From Chengkuizengella marina (GTDB lineage Bacteria > Bacillota > Bacilli > Paenibacillales > KCTC-33759): a stretch of 46,909 bases of DNA. Below are positions 31,729 through 41,300 of this stretch, piece after piece. The notes beneath the pieces are model-generated. The model was not told where the DNA came from. It searched no databases and was given only the letters and a program-made list of their open reading frames with translations. Position numbers and translations under genes: made by a program. The stretch is from the NCBI RefSeq assembly GCF_009910845.1, contig NZ_SIJB01000040.1, positions 1 through 46,909 on the forward strand. Reading direction: 5' to 3'. How positions within the stretch are numbered: the stretch's first letter is position 1; every line of letters begins with the position of its first letter.

Positions 31729-34700
31729 TTAAAAATCAAATTCTACATCTGCTGTACTAGATATACTTCTTTCCTCTTCAGTTAAATAATTTAGTTCTTC
31801 AATTTTCTTTTCAGGAGAAGCAGCAATATCTTTCAACAAAGCCTGAAAACGAAGCTGCATTAGTTCAATCGTTGCAGAACGATACAGGTCAGTATTATAT
31901 GAAATGCTTCCTGTGAACCCATTGGTTCCCTCTTTAAAAATAAACAACAATTCAAAATAAGATCGCTCAATCTGAATCGGGTACTCGCTTATTTTAATTC
32001 CACCTGCATTATACGGATGATTTGGAAGATTATCCATAGAAACCATCACATCAAATAGCGGAGAACGAGCTGGATCACGTTTAATTTTTAAGTCAGTTAC
32101 CAACTGGTCAAATGGATAATTTTGATGTTCATATGCTCCTAAAAGAACTTGTTTTACTCGAGGAACTAGATCAATAAATCTATCTTCAGGTTCTATTTTC
32201 AATGGTAAAGCGAGTGTATTAATAAATAAACCAATCAAACCTTCCAACTCTTCACGATTCCGTCCAGCAATGTCAGTTCCAATAACTACTTCTGTCTCTT
32301 TTGTATATTTTGCAAGTAGAACTTGTACTGCACCTAACAAAGTCATAAATAAAGTGACGCCAAGTTTCTGACTTAGAGCCTTAACTTCTGTTATTACTTC
32401 ATCTGAAATAAGATAACGAAGTTTTCGAGCGTTAAAAGTCTTTTGTAATGGACGCGGTTTATCTGTCATTAAATTCAGCTGTGGAATCCCATCTTTAAAT
32501 GAATTGAGCCAAAAAGAGCGCTCTCGATTCATCTGATCACTAGATAATAACCCGGTATACCAAGCTGCGTAATCACGGTAATTTATGGGCAGTACAGAGA
32601 GGGCAATCTTCTCACCATTTAATATAGATCTATATATAGCTAACATTTCTTTAATTAAAATACCTGCAGACCAGCCATCAAAAATGATATGATGAGTAAT
32701 GATCTTAATAACTGCTTTATTATCAGAAATTTTTAAAAGCTTAACTACAAATAATGGACCCTTTTCAAGATCAAAAACGCGTCTAAGTTCCTTCTGTGCT
32801 TCTCTCTGAACAACCAATTCCCAATCATCTTCATTTTGTAAGTCCTCACACTGTAAGTTAAATGAATGGCTGGGATTAATCACAAATTTCAAGTCACCAT
32901 CGTAAGTTTTAAAATTAGCTCGCAATATTTCGTGACGTTCTACCACAGTACAAAGTGCTTCATTCAGTGCATCAATGTTAAGGCTTCCTTCCAGTAAATA
33001 ACCTAACACAATATTGTAAATGGTCACATCTTCATCAAGCTGTCCATGCATCCAAATCCGTTTCTGTGAATATGATGTTTCATAATATTCACGCTCTGGC
33101 AAGCTAATAATTTCATCAAAAGTTGAAGTCTGGAATTGCATAAGCTTTGAAAACATAGCAATAGTAGGATTGTTAAATAAATCCTTCAGCTTCAATTCAA
33201 TATCCCATTTCTTTCGTGCCCTTGAAACAACCTGTGTTGCTTTTAAAGAGTGACCTCCCAGTTCAAAAAAATCGTCAAAGATACTAACTTCAGATAGACC
33301 TAGAACTTCAGACCAAATGGCCGACATGTCCTCTTCCCATTCATTTGTTGGGCCAGCAAAAGAATCATGCACTACCATCTCACTGGTCTTTGGTTCAGGT
33401 AATGCTTTTCGATCAATCTTTCCATTGCTGTTCAAAGGTATATTCAATAATCGTACAAAATGAGAAGGAATCATATAACTTGGTAGATCACTTAAACTAT
33501 TTTTTTTGATATGCTCTATAGAAAGCTCTTGATCAGTGACATAGTAAGCCACAAGATATTTATTACCTTCATGGTCATCACGATCAATAACTACTGCCTC
33601 TTTTATCGCAGAATCTCTGACCAATTGACTTTCTATTTCCCCAAGTTCAATACGAAAACCACGAATTTTCACTTGATAATCTTTACGTCCGAAAAATTCA
33701 ATATTGCCATTAGGTAAATATCTACCTAAATCACCAGTTTTGTAAAGTCTTCGCCCTTTTTCATTTAAAAATGGATCTTCCATAAAAACATTCTGGGTCT
33801 TATCTGGATTATTCAAATAGCCACGTCCAACACCTAAACCAGAAACACAGATTTCTCCTTTAACTCCAATTGGGCAAAGTTTCATATCGGGAGTGGTAAT
33901 ATAAATATTGAAATTTGGTAATGGTCTACCAATTGGTACTGTATTACATTTAGGGTCAAACTCCATTTTAAAATGGGTAATATCGTCTGAAGCTTCTGTT
34001 GGTCCATATGCATTAAGGACAGAAACTTCAGGAAATAGTTGAAACCATCTATTCACTAAATTAGGCTTAATCACTTCACCAGTAACTAAGAGATAACGCA
34101 TCTGAGCAAAGGTATTTCCTTCTATTCTCTGTTTCAGATGTTCTATCATTACAGACATAAATGAAGGAACCACCTCTAAAACAGTTATTCTATCTTTTTC
34201 TATTTTTTCAATAAATATCTCCAGATCTTGGGTGATTTCTTTGGGATAAATAATTACCTTACCACCCGTCAGCATAGAGCTAAAGAACTGCCATACAGAA
34301 ATATCAAAACAATGTGAAGCATTTTGAGCAACTACACTATTTTTAGTCATTTCTAAATCATTCACTTTTGCATGCATATGGTTCATCATCCCTAGGTGCT
34401 CCACCATAGCCCCTTTTGGTTTTCCTGTAGAGCCAGATGTGTAAATGACATATGCCAACCCATTAGGATTGTATACTAAATCAAGATTTTCCGAATTTGC
34501 ATCCTTAATAGTTCCCTCTATATTGTCTATTTCTATAATTTCACCCAAAAAAGCTGATCGTAATTCTTCATTAACAAAAGATGATTTAGTAATAAGAACT
34601 TTTACTCCTGAATCAGTTAGAATATCTAACACCCGTTGGACTGGATACTCCCTGTCAATTGGAATATATGCTCCTCCTGTTTTCCAAGTCGCAAGAATCG

Positions 34701-36336
34701 CTTCCACCATCATCGGGGAACGTTCGAGCATGATTGCTATTAACGGTTCTGTCCGCACAGCAGATTGTACCTGCTTGTCCAAGTCAATGTTTAACTGTGA
34801 TCTCCCCATTTGAAGCAAGTATTTCAAAACGAATCGAGCAAATTTATTCACTCTGGCATTCAGTTCACTATAACTCAAAGTCTCGTCATTATATATTAAA
34901 GCCTGCTTTTGAGGATTTTTTAATGCCTCTTTTTCAAGATAGTGATAAACAGTCATTTCCTGTGGAAAATCTTTCGTCGGCCCACCAAGTCCATAGAGAA
35001 TTTGTTCTAGTTCTTCTTTGGGTATGAAATCAAAGGCATTCACCGGAATGTCTGGGTTATCAATTATACTCGCCATTAACTTCTTTACATGCCCAGCTAT
35101 ACTTTCGATAAATTTATGATCATATAGCTCAGTATTGTAGAGTATTTTCACCCTCAAATCTTCATCTGGATAAAACTCAATATTAAAGCGATAGTTAGTC
35201 CGTTCATACGTTTTAACCTTTTTTAGTGAAAAAGGTTCACCAATTGACTCTATAACAGATTGAATCGGATAGTTTTCGAAGACCATAATATGGTCAAAGA
35301 GGTTTTGTTTTAATTCAGAACCAGACTGAATATCCGCTAATGAATAATAAGCGAACTGTTCGGCTTCCTTTAGATCCATTTGTACATCTTTCACAAGTGT
35401 AGTAAAGGATTTAGATGCACTATTGTTTATCCTCACGGGTATAGTATTGATAAATACTCCAGGCATCTGTGTGATTCCTAATACATCCGATGGCCGCACA
35501 GTTGTTACTGCTCCAAAAACGATATCCTCAGTATTGTTATATCGTTGGAGCAAAATACCCCAAGCAGTTTGACAAAGACTATTCAAAGTAACTTGCATTT
35601 GGTTTGCAAGTGATTTTAGTGTAGTGCTTATTTCCTTACCTAAGTGAAACCAATATTCCCCATGTTTATAATCTTCAGAGTTACCTTCATAAGACGGTGG
35701 GACTTGGGCTAAACTTTCATAACCGTCCAAATACTTCTTCCAGTAATTGCTTGCTTCTTTTTTATTTCTTTTATCTAACCACTTGATGTAATTACTATAA
35801 GGAGAAACTTGATTTAATTTCAAAGGTAGATCATTTAATAGACTGTGATAAATCTGCTGTAATTCATTGAGCAAAATCCCTGTACTCCATCCATCAACTA
35901 AGATGTGATGCATGGTGAAAATCCCTTTTGCTTGCTCCTTTGTTAATTGAAAAACAGCAAGGCGTATCAATGGGTCTTTTGCTAGATCAAAACCACGAGA
36001 GTTGTCCTTTAGTCTGTACTTCTCTATTTTTGCTTCCTGTGTCTCTCCATCTAGATCGGTCAAATCAAAAAATTCAACCTTGGAATAGCGCTCTGTTGGA
36101 ATGACTTTAAGTGGATGCTTCACTTTATCGTATACATAGATGGCCCTCAAAACATCATACCGCTCGAAAAGCAGGTTGAAACTTCTCTCTATTTTCTCGT
36201 GTTCTAACCGACCATTTAACTCAAGTATAATTTGACCAAAATAGTTCCTCGACTCATCAGAAAGAATAGAGTGAAATAAAATCCCTTCCTCTATAGGTGT
36301 CAATGGATAAACATCTTTGATTTTATTCTTTTGCAT
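31729..36336 (-). CDS. NRPS subunit: C-A-T-C
   Basis: 1535 aa. First C domain is of the post-epimerase type (VYPLTPIEEGILFHSI, HHILVDG 143-149). A domain about 460-985 with intact TSGSTGKPKG; code D-I-W-E-L-T-A-D-D, which I cannot assign with confidence; the three acidic positions suggest a basic or polar side chain. An extra stretch of about 20 residues lies between a1 and a2 (about 510-532). T Ser1030 in LGGHSLKA. It ends with a second complete C domain (about 1085-1520, HHIIFDG 1215-1221) and the tail ADVEFDF, so the last condensation is passed to the T domain of the next subunit. Starts 16 bp after the E-ending subunit, with AAGGAGG. Confidence 0.93.
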   Translation of the reverse strand: MQKNKIKDVYPLTPIEEGILFHSILSDESRNYFGQIILELNGRLEHEKIERSFNLLFERYDVLRAIYVYDKVKHPLKVIPTERYSKVEFFDLTDLDGETQEAKIEKYRLKDNSRGFDLAKDPLIRLAVFQLTKEQAKGIFTMHHILVDGWSTGILLNELQQIYHSLLNDLPLKLNQVSPYSNYIKWLDKRNKKEASNYWKKYLDGYESLAQVPPSYEGNSEDYKHGEYWFHLGKEISTTLKSLANQMQVTLNSLCQTAWGILLQRYNNTEDIVFGAVTTVRPSDVLGITQMPGVFINTIPVRINNSASKSFTTLVKDVQMDLKEAEQFAYYSLADIQSGSELKQNLFDHIMVFENYPIQSVIESIGEPFSLKKVKTYERTNYRFNIEFYPDEDLRVKILYNTELYDHKFIESIAGHVKKLMASIIDNPDIPVNAFDFIPKEELEQILYGLGGPTKDFPQEMTVYHYLEKEALKNPQKQALIYNDETLSYSELNARVNKFARFVLKYLLQMGRSQLNIDLDKQVQSAVRTEPLIAIMLERSPMMVEAILATWKTGGAYIPIDREYPVQRVLDILTDSGVKVLITKSSFVNEELRSAFLGEIIEIDNIEGTIKDANSENLDLVYNPNGLAYVIYTSGSTGKPKGAMVEHLGMMNHMHAKVNDLEMTKNSVVAQNASHCFDISVWQFFSSMLTGGKVIIYPKEITQDLEIFIEKIEKDRITVLEVVPSFMSVMIEHLKQRIEGNTFAQMRYLLVTGEVIKPNLVNRWFQLFPEVSVLNAYGPTEASDDITHFKMEFDPKCNTVPIGRPLPNFNIYITTPDMKLCPIGVKGEICVSGLGVGRGYLNNPDKTQNVFMEDPFLNEKGRRLYKTGDLGRYLPNGNIEFFGRKDYQVKIRGFRIELGEIESQLVRDSAIKEAVVIDRDDHEGNKYLVAYYVTDQELSIEHIKKNSLSDLPSYMIPSHFVRLLNIPLNSNGKIDRKALPEPKTSEMVVHDSFAGPTNEWEEDMSAIWSEVLGLSEVSIFDDFFELGGHSLKATQVVSRARKKWDIELKLKDLFNNPTIAMFSKLMQFQTSTFDEIISLPEREYYETSYSQKRIWMHGQLDEDVTIYNIVLGYLLEGSLNIDALNEALCTVVERHEILRANFKTYDGDLKFVINPSHSFNLQCEDLQNEDDWELVVQREAQKELRRVFDLEKGPLFVVKLLKISDNKAVIKIITHHIIFDGWSAGILIKEMLAIYRSILNGEKIALSVLPINYRDYAAWYTGLLSSDQMNRERSFWLNSFKDGIPQLNLMTDKPRPLQKTFNARKLRYLISDEVITEVKALSQKLGVTLFMTLLGAVQVLLAKYTKETEVVIGTDIAGRNREELEGLIGLFINTLALPLKIEPEDRFIDLVPRVKQVLLGAYEHQNYPFDQLVTDLKIKRDPARSPLFDVMVSMDNLPNHPYNAGGIKISEYPIQIERSYFELLFIFKEGTNGFTGSISYNTDLYRSATIELMQLRFQALLKDIAASPEKKIEELNYLTEEERSISSTADVEFDF

Positions 36337-36352
36337 TACTCCGTCCTCCTTG

Positions 36353-39300
36353 TTAGTTGATTAGGTCAGATAACTCGTCCAATTCTTCCATGGACAAATC
36401 TGAATAAGTCAAATCTGAAGGGGTCAGTTCTGACTCTTCTCTACCAAGACAATGATTAATGACTTGCAATAGATTATCTTGATAAAACTCTAATATTTTT
36501 TGAGCAGTGCTCTCTTTAAACTGAATAATGTTATAATTCAATATCATCTGCAACTTTCCATTTGCGACAAAACTAAAGAAATGTAAAGCGTGACTATTTT
36601 TAAAATCTGTTTTAGAAAGATACGGCATTCGCACTAAATGAAATTGTGCATCTGTTTCAGTAGAAAACTGACCCAAATAATTAAAACTGAACTCAGGTTC
36701 CAATTTAAACTTATTACTCATCTTTAATTTAGTAGGAGTTAAGTATTTGAGAATACCATATCCAATTCCCTTATTTGGAATCTCCCTTAATCTTTCTTTA
36801 GTTAACTTAATCTGTTCAGGAAGTTCTACATTTGCATATTCTAGTACTATAGGATACATAGAAGTAAACCAACTAACAGTACGAGAGATGTCAATGTCTT
36901 GTATAACTTCTTCACGTCCGTGACCTTCTAGATCAAGTGCGAACCTATCTATTCCACCCCATTGATGTACTGTCAATATCAACGCCACTAATAACAAATC
37001 ATTAATCTCGGTATTATAAGCCTTATTGGCTTTTTTTAATAAATTATCCGTACATTCATATGTAAATTCTATTGATAGCATATTAAATGTATTGTCTAAA
37101 GATGTCTCCTTTGTTTCAAACATTTTGGGCTCTGGATCATCCTTCGGTATTTCTGGCAGTATTTTATCTTCAATCCTCTTCCAATAATCTAACTCTAATA
37201 ATAATTCTCTACTCTTTGAATATTCATCTAAGCAACTTACCCACTTTTGAAAAGAATCAGTCTTTTCTGGAAAAATAATTTCTTCTCCATTCATAAGAGA
37301 TACATAACCATTCTTAATATCTTCCAGTAAAATTCTCCATGATATCCCGTCTACCACTAGATGGTGAATAATAATTTGCAAATAATGACCTTCATTAAGT
37401 TTATAAATCCCCAATTGCACTAGAGGGCCATTCACTAAGTCAATTTTTCTATGGAGTTCTTTCTCTTTCAAGGACATAGCATCTTTTTCGTTAAACTCCT
37501 CCTTTAGATCAAAGACATGTAATTGGAAAAGTTCACTCTGAACTCCACGGTTCCACTGTAGTATTTGCTTTTTTTCTGTGGAATAGACCATCCTTAAGGC
37601 ATCATGATGCTCAAGAATCCTAGTAAATACTTCTTCTATGTATTCTGGAACCAACTCATCATGTGAGAATAGCAATACTGCTTGATTCCAGTGATTCATC
37701 ATGGCAAAATCCTGTTCAAAGAACCAATGTTGAATGGGCGTTAGTGGTACAGCTCCATCAACAATGTTTTGGTCAATCTTACGTCGGTTCACTTTCACAT
37801 AACTGCTTATCTCAGCAATCGTTGGATTTTGAAAAAATGTGGTCATACTCACTTTCATCTGATATTTTTGCAAATGAGCTGCAATTATAATTGCCTTAAT
37901 AGAGTCCCCACCAAGGTTAAAGAAATTATCATGGATACCTAATTGTTCAACACCCAAAACTTCTTGCCAGGTCTTAACGAGTATTTTTTCCACTTCATTA
38001 CGCGGGGCAGAATATTCAATTATTCTCCTAATATTTTGTTGTGGGTCTGGTAAACTTTGACGGTCAACTTTTCCATTAACCGTTAAAGGAATAGATGCCA
38101 TATAAACAATATATGATGGAATCATATATTCAGGTAATGCCACACCAAGGAAATCTCTAAACTCCATCAATGGCATTTCTCGATCACTGACGAGATATGC
38201 TACAAGACTCTTATTACTAGACGCATCAAGAAAATCTATCACCACTACTTCTCTCACTGCAGGATGTTGTAAAATTTGATTTTCTACTTCACCCAGTTCT
38301 ATACGATACCCTCGGATTTTCACCTGGTGGTCTATTCGTCCTTGAAACTCAATATTTCCATTTGGAAGCCATTTTGCCAAGTCCCCTGTTCGGTACATCC
38401 GCTCATCCAATTTAAAGGGATTAGATACAAACCTCTCATCAGTTAAATTTTTTCCGTTTATATATCCTCGACCTACACCTTTTCCCCCGATATATAATTC
38501 ACCCGTTACTCCAACTGGTAAAATCTGACCAGATTCGCCAAGGATATAGATTTGAATATTAAATAACGGTTCTCCAATAGGAACAATAGTTAAATCATTT
38601 ACCTTATTAAAATTTACATCAAATGTATAAGCGGTAACATCCACACAACATTCAGCAGGACCATATACATTAGTGATCAACGCCCCATTCTCAACCACTT
38701 TCCTCAAAAAATTTTCTGCCAACTTTGCAGGCAGTGCCTCTCCACCTATCAGAAAATGTTTGACTGGTATCTTAACCCCATTCTCCAATTCTGCACTGAG
38801 TAAAATCTTTAAATGTGCTGGAGTGCCATCAGAGATTTCAATATCATGTTCACGGTAAAATCCCCCTAATTTTATCGGATCTAATTTAACATCATCTGGT
38901 ACAATGTATAAAGTGTGTCCAAGTGTCAGTGCAGCAAATATTTGTTGTACTGAAGCATCAAAAACATAGGAGGCTACAAGGCTAATTTTTAAATATGCTG
39001 AATGATGGCTGTACACTTTTTCTTTAAGTCCATTCATTAAATTTATTAAGTTTCTATGTTCAATCATTACCCCTTTTGGATTTCCTGTTGAACCTGAAGT
39101 ATAGATTACATAAGCGAGATGATCAGCTTTACTGATCGATTCTATATTTACACTGGATTCAGCCACAAGTTCATCAATCAGTTTATCTATCCTAACAACC
39201 TCTAAGTTCCTCTGCTCACTCATCGTCTGAACAATATCTACAATCCACGGCCTTTGTTTTAGTATTTTTTCTTTAGTCAGTAAAATATAAACATTACTAT

Positions 39301-41275
39301 CATATAACATTTCATAGAAACGATTTTTAGGGGAATTTTGATCTATCGGGAGATAAGCACCACCCGCTTTTAGAATTGCAAGCATTCCAGTAATCATTTC
39401 TATTGAACGGTCCATCATTAGTCCAACTACTTGATCTGGTCTGACTCCTCTTTTCCTCAAAAGTTTAGCCAGTTGATTAGCCCTTTTATTTAGTTCTCCA
39501 TATTTAATATCTTTTCCATAAGCCACTACTGCCACTCTCTCTGGATGTTTTGCCGCTTGTTCTTCAAAAAAATATTGAACTGGCTTACTAAATGGCATCA
39601 CACCTGATTTAGACGTATCTAGTTTAGTAGCTTTATAGTTTATCAAACTTTTCTGTAGATTAACTGTACTTAGACATTCATGTTTAAGTTTAAAATATTT
39701 ACTGTTATTGCTATTTAAAGAATTTACAATATTAAAATCACTTAAAATCTTGTCTGGTTTTAGACAGATTTGACTTAAAATCCCCAAATAGTCCTCGACA
39801 AAAGTTTTAACTGAATTCTTTTGAAATAGCATTGTACGATATTCAAATTCAAACTCCACTGTATCCTTTGTTTCACATGCCACAAGAGTTAGATCGAATG
39901 TTGCACGTTTTCTTAAATATTTATATGGTCTTATCCTCAATGAGCAGTTCGAAAATTGATAGTCCTCTTCTCCAATCATATTGAAACACAAGTCAAATAT
40001 AGGATTTCGACCCATTTCACGCTGAATAGCTAGTTTTTCCACTATCTTTTCAAAAGGATACTGTTGATTAGCAAAAGCACTAAGACTTATTTTTCTACAT
40101 TCATTTAAAAAGTTTCTATAAGACTTTTTTCCTTGAGGATAAGTACGAATAGGCAATGTATTAATAAAGATTCCGATCATTTCCTGTACATCAGGATGCA
40201 ATCTCCCTGAAGCAGGTGAACCGATAACAATATCTTCTTGCCCTGTGTATTTATACCAAAGCAAAATGTAAGCAGAAAGGAGAACCATAAAAAGTGTAGC
40301 ATTTTCCTCTTTTGCAATTTGACGTAGCCTGTTAGTCATGTCCTTTTCTATTGAGAAATCCAACCGATCCCCTTGAAAGTTAAGTAAGACTGGACGAGAA
40401 TGATCGAGAGGAAGTTTTAGATCAGCTAATGGAGCTTTTAGGGTTTCCATCCAGAATTCTTCCTGCTGTTTATGGATATTAGAAGAATAAAGCTTATTTT
40501 GCCAAGATGCATAGTCCTTATATTGCACCATTAATTCTGGTAAGTCTAATCCAGAATATAGATAAATCAAATCCCGGATAAAAATATCTATGGAAGTTTT
40601 ATCAGAAATTATGTGGTGCATGTCAATAATGAAAATATGTCTTTCATCAGTACATTTCAATAAGGCAACTCTTAAAAGTGATATTTTGGAAACATCAAAT
40701 GGTCTTATAAACTGATCTGCAAATTGAACGATTTCCTCTTCAGACACTTCCTGATATTCTAATTCAATTACTACATTGTCATGAATTTTCTGCTTGGGTT
40801 CATTACCATCTAAGACAAAGGAGGTTCTTAGGATTTCGTGACGATTCACCAATTCTTCCAGAGCATGTTGAAACCTCTGTAAATCAATTTCACCTTCAAT
40901 CAGCTTCACCCTACTTACATTATATCCGGCTACATCTAGTTCAAATTGGTTTAATGCATACATTCTTTTTTGCACTGAGGATAAGTCATAAGCTTTTCTA
41001 ACTTGTAACGGCTTAATTGGTATATATGCCTCCCCACTAACCTTATCTGCATGTTTTAAAATAAAGGAGGCCAGTTCTTCAATAACAGAATAATTAAAAA
41101 GGTGACTTAATTCTATTTCGACTTCAAACTTTTCAAGTATTGCAGAAAGAAGTATTGTTGCGTCATAGGAATCACCTCCTAAATCAAAAAAATCATCTTC
41201 TTTTTCAACCTCATCTATATTCAATACTTCTTCTATTAGTTCAATCAATTGTTCTTCAATTTGTGTACATTCCAA
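36353..41275 (-). CDS. NRPS subunit: T-C-A(Gln)-T-E
   Basis: 1640 aa from a TTG start at 41275. It opens directly with a T domain (Ser36 in LGGDSYDA) that has no A domain in front of it. Then C about 95-525 (HHIISDK, 220-226), A about 560-1085 with TSGSTGNPKG and code D-A-Q-D-L-G-V-V-D, the glutamine code known from lichenysin-type synthetases; T2 Ser1125 in LGGDSIKA; epimerase about 1175-1615 with HHLVVDG, EGHGREEV and RTVSWFTSMYP. The tail TPSDLTYSDLSMEELDEL looks like a COM donor. It should install a residue on T1 loaded from elsewhere, then D-Gln. An upstream TTG at 41317 would overlap the previous gene and lacks a ribosome site. Confidence 0.92.
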   Translation of the reverse strand: MECTQIEEQLIELIEEVLNIDEVEKEDDFFDLGGDSYDATILLSAILEKFEVEIELSHLFNYSVIEELASFILKHADKVSGEAYIPIKPLQVRKAYDLSSVQKRMYALNQFELDVAGYNVSRVKLIEGEIDLQRFQHALEELVNRHEILRTSFVLDGNEPKQKIHDNVVIELEYQEVSEEEIVQFADQFIRPFDVSKISLLRVALLKCTDERHIFIIDMHHIISDKTSIDIFIRDLIYLYSGLDLPELMVQYKDYASWQNKLYSSNIHKQQEEFWMETLKAPLADLKLPLDHSRPVLLNFQGDRLDFSIEKDMTNRLRQIAKEENATLFMVLLSAYILLWYKYTGQEDIVIGSPASGRLHPDVQEMIGIFINTLPIRTYPQGKKSYRNFLNECRKISLSAFANQQYPFEKIVEKLAIQREMGRNPIFDLCFNMIGEEDYQFSNCSLRIRPYKYLRKRATFDLTLVACETKDTVEFEFEYRTMLFQKNSVKTFVEDYLGILSQICLKPDKILSDFNIVNSLNSNNSKYFKLKHECLSTVNLQKSLINYKATKLDTSKSGVMPFSKPVQYFFEEQAAKHPERVAVVAYGKDIKYGELNKRANQLAKLLRKRGVRPDQVVGLMMDRSIEMITGMLAILKAGGAYLPIDQNSPKNRFYEMLYDSNVYILLTKEKILKQRPWIVDIVQTMSEQRNLEVVRIDKLIDELVAESSVNIESISKADHLAYVIYTSGSTGNPKGVMIEHRNLINLMNGLKEKVYSHHSAYLKISLVASYVFDASVQQIFAALTLGHTLYIVPDDVKLDPIKLGGFYREHDIEISDGTPAHLKILLSAELENGVKIPVKHFLIGGEALPAKLAENFLRKVVENGALITNVYGPAECCVDVTAYTFDVNFNKVNDLTIVPIGEPLFNIQIYILGESGQILPVGVTGELYIGGKGVGRGYINGKNLTDERFVSNPFKLDERMYRTGDLAKWLPNGNIEFQGRIDHQVKIRGYRIELGEVENQILQHPAVREVVVIDFLDASSNKSLVAYLVSDREMPLMEFRDFLGVALPEYMIPSYIVYMASIPLTVNGKVDRQSLPDPQQNIRRIIEYSAPRNEVEKILVKTWQEVLGVEQLGIHDNFFNLGGDSIKAIIIAAHLQKYQMKVSMTTFFQNPTIAEISSYVKVNRRKIDQNIVDGAVPLTPIQHWFFEQDFAMMNHWNQAVLLFSHDELVPEYIEEVFTRILEHHDALRMVYSTEKKQILQWNRGVQSELFQLHVFDLKEEFNEKDAMSLKEKELHRKIDLVNGPLVQLGIYKLNEGHYLQIIIHHLVVDGISWRILLEDIKNGYVSLMNGEEIIFPEKTDSFQKWVSCLDEYSKSRELLLELDYWKRIEDKILPEIPKDDPEPKMFETKETSLDNTFNMLSIEFTYECTDNLLKKANKAYNTEINDLLLVALILTVHQWGGIDRFALDLEGHGREEVIQDIDISRTVSWFTSMYPIVLEYANVELPEQIKLTKERLREIPNKGIGYGILKYLTPTKLKMSNKFKLEPEFSFNYLGQFSTETDAQFHLVRMPYLSKTDFKNSHALHFFSFVANGKLQMILNYNIIQFKESTAQKILEFYQDNLLQVINHCLGREESELTPSDLTYSDLSMEELDELSDLIN

Positions 41276-41285
41276 TTTAGATATA

Positions 41286-41291
41286 CCTCCT
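41286..41291 (-). promoter_or_regulatory. Ribosome binding site that sets the TTG start of the T-C-A-T-E subunit
   Basis: Minus-strand AGGAGG, 10 nt before TTG 41275. No in-frame ATG lies within reach. Confidence 0.6.
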
Positions 41292-41300
41292 CGCTGTAAA

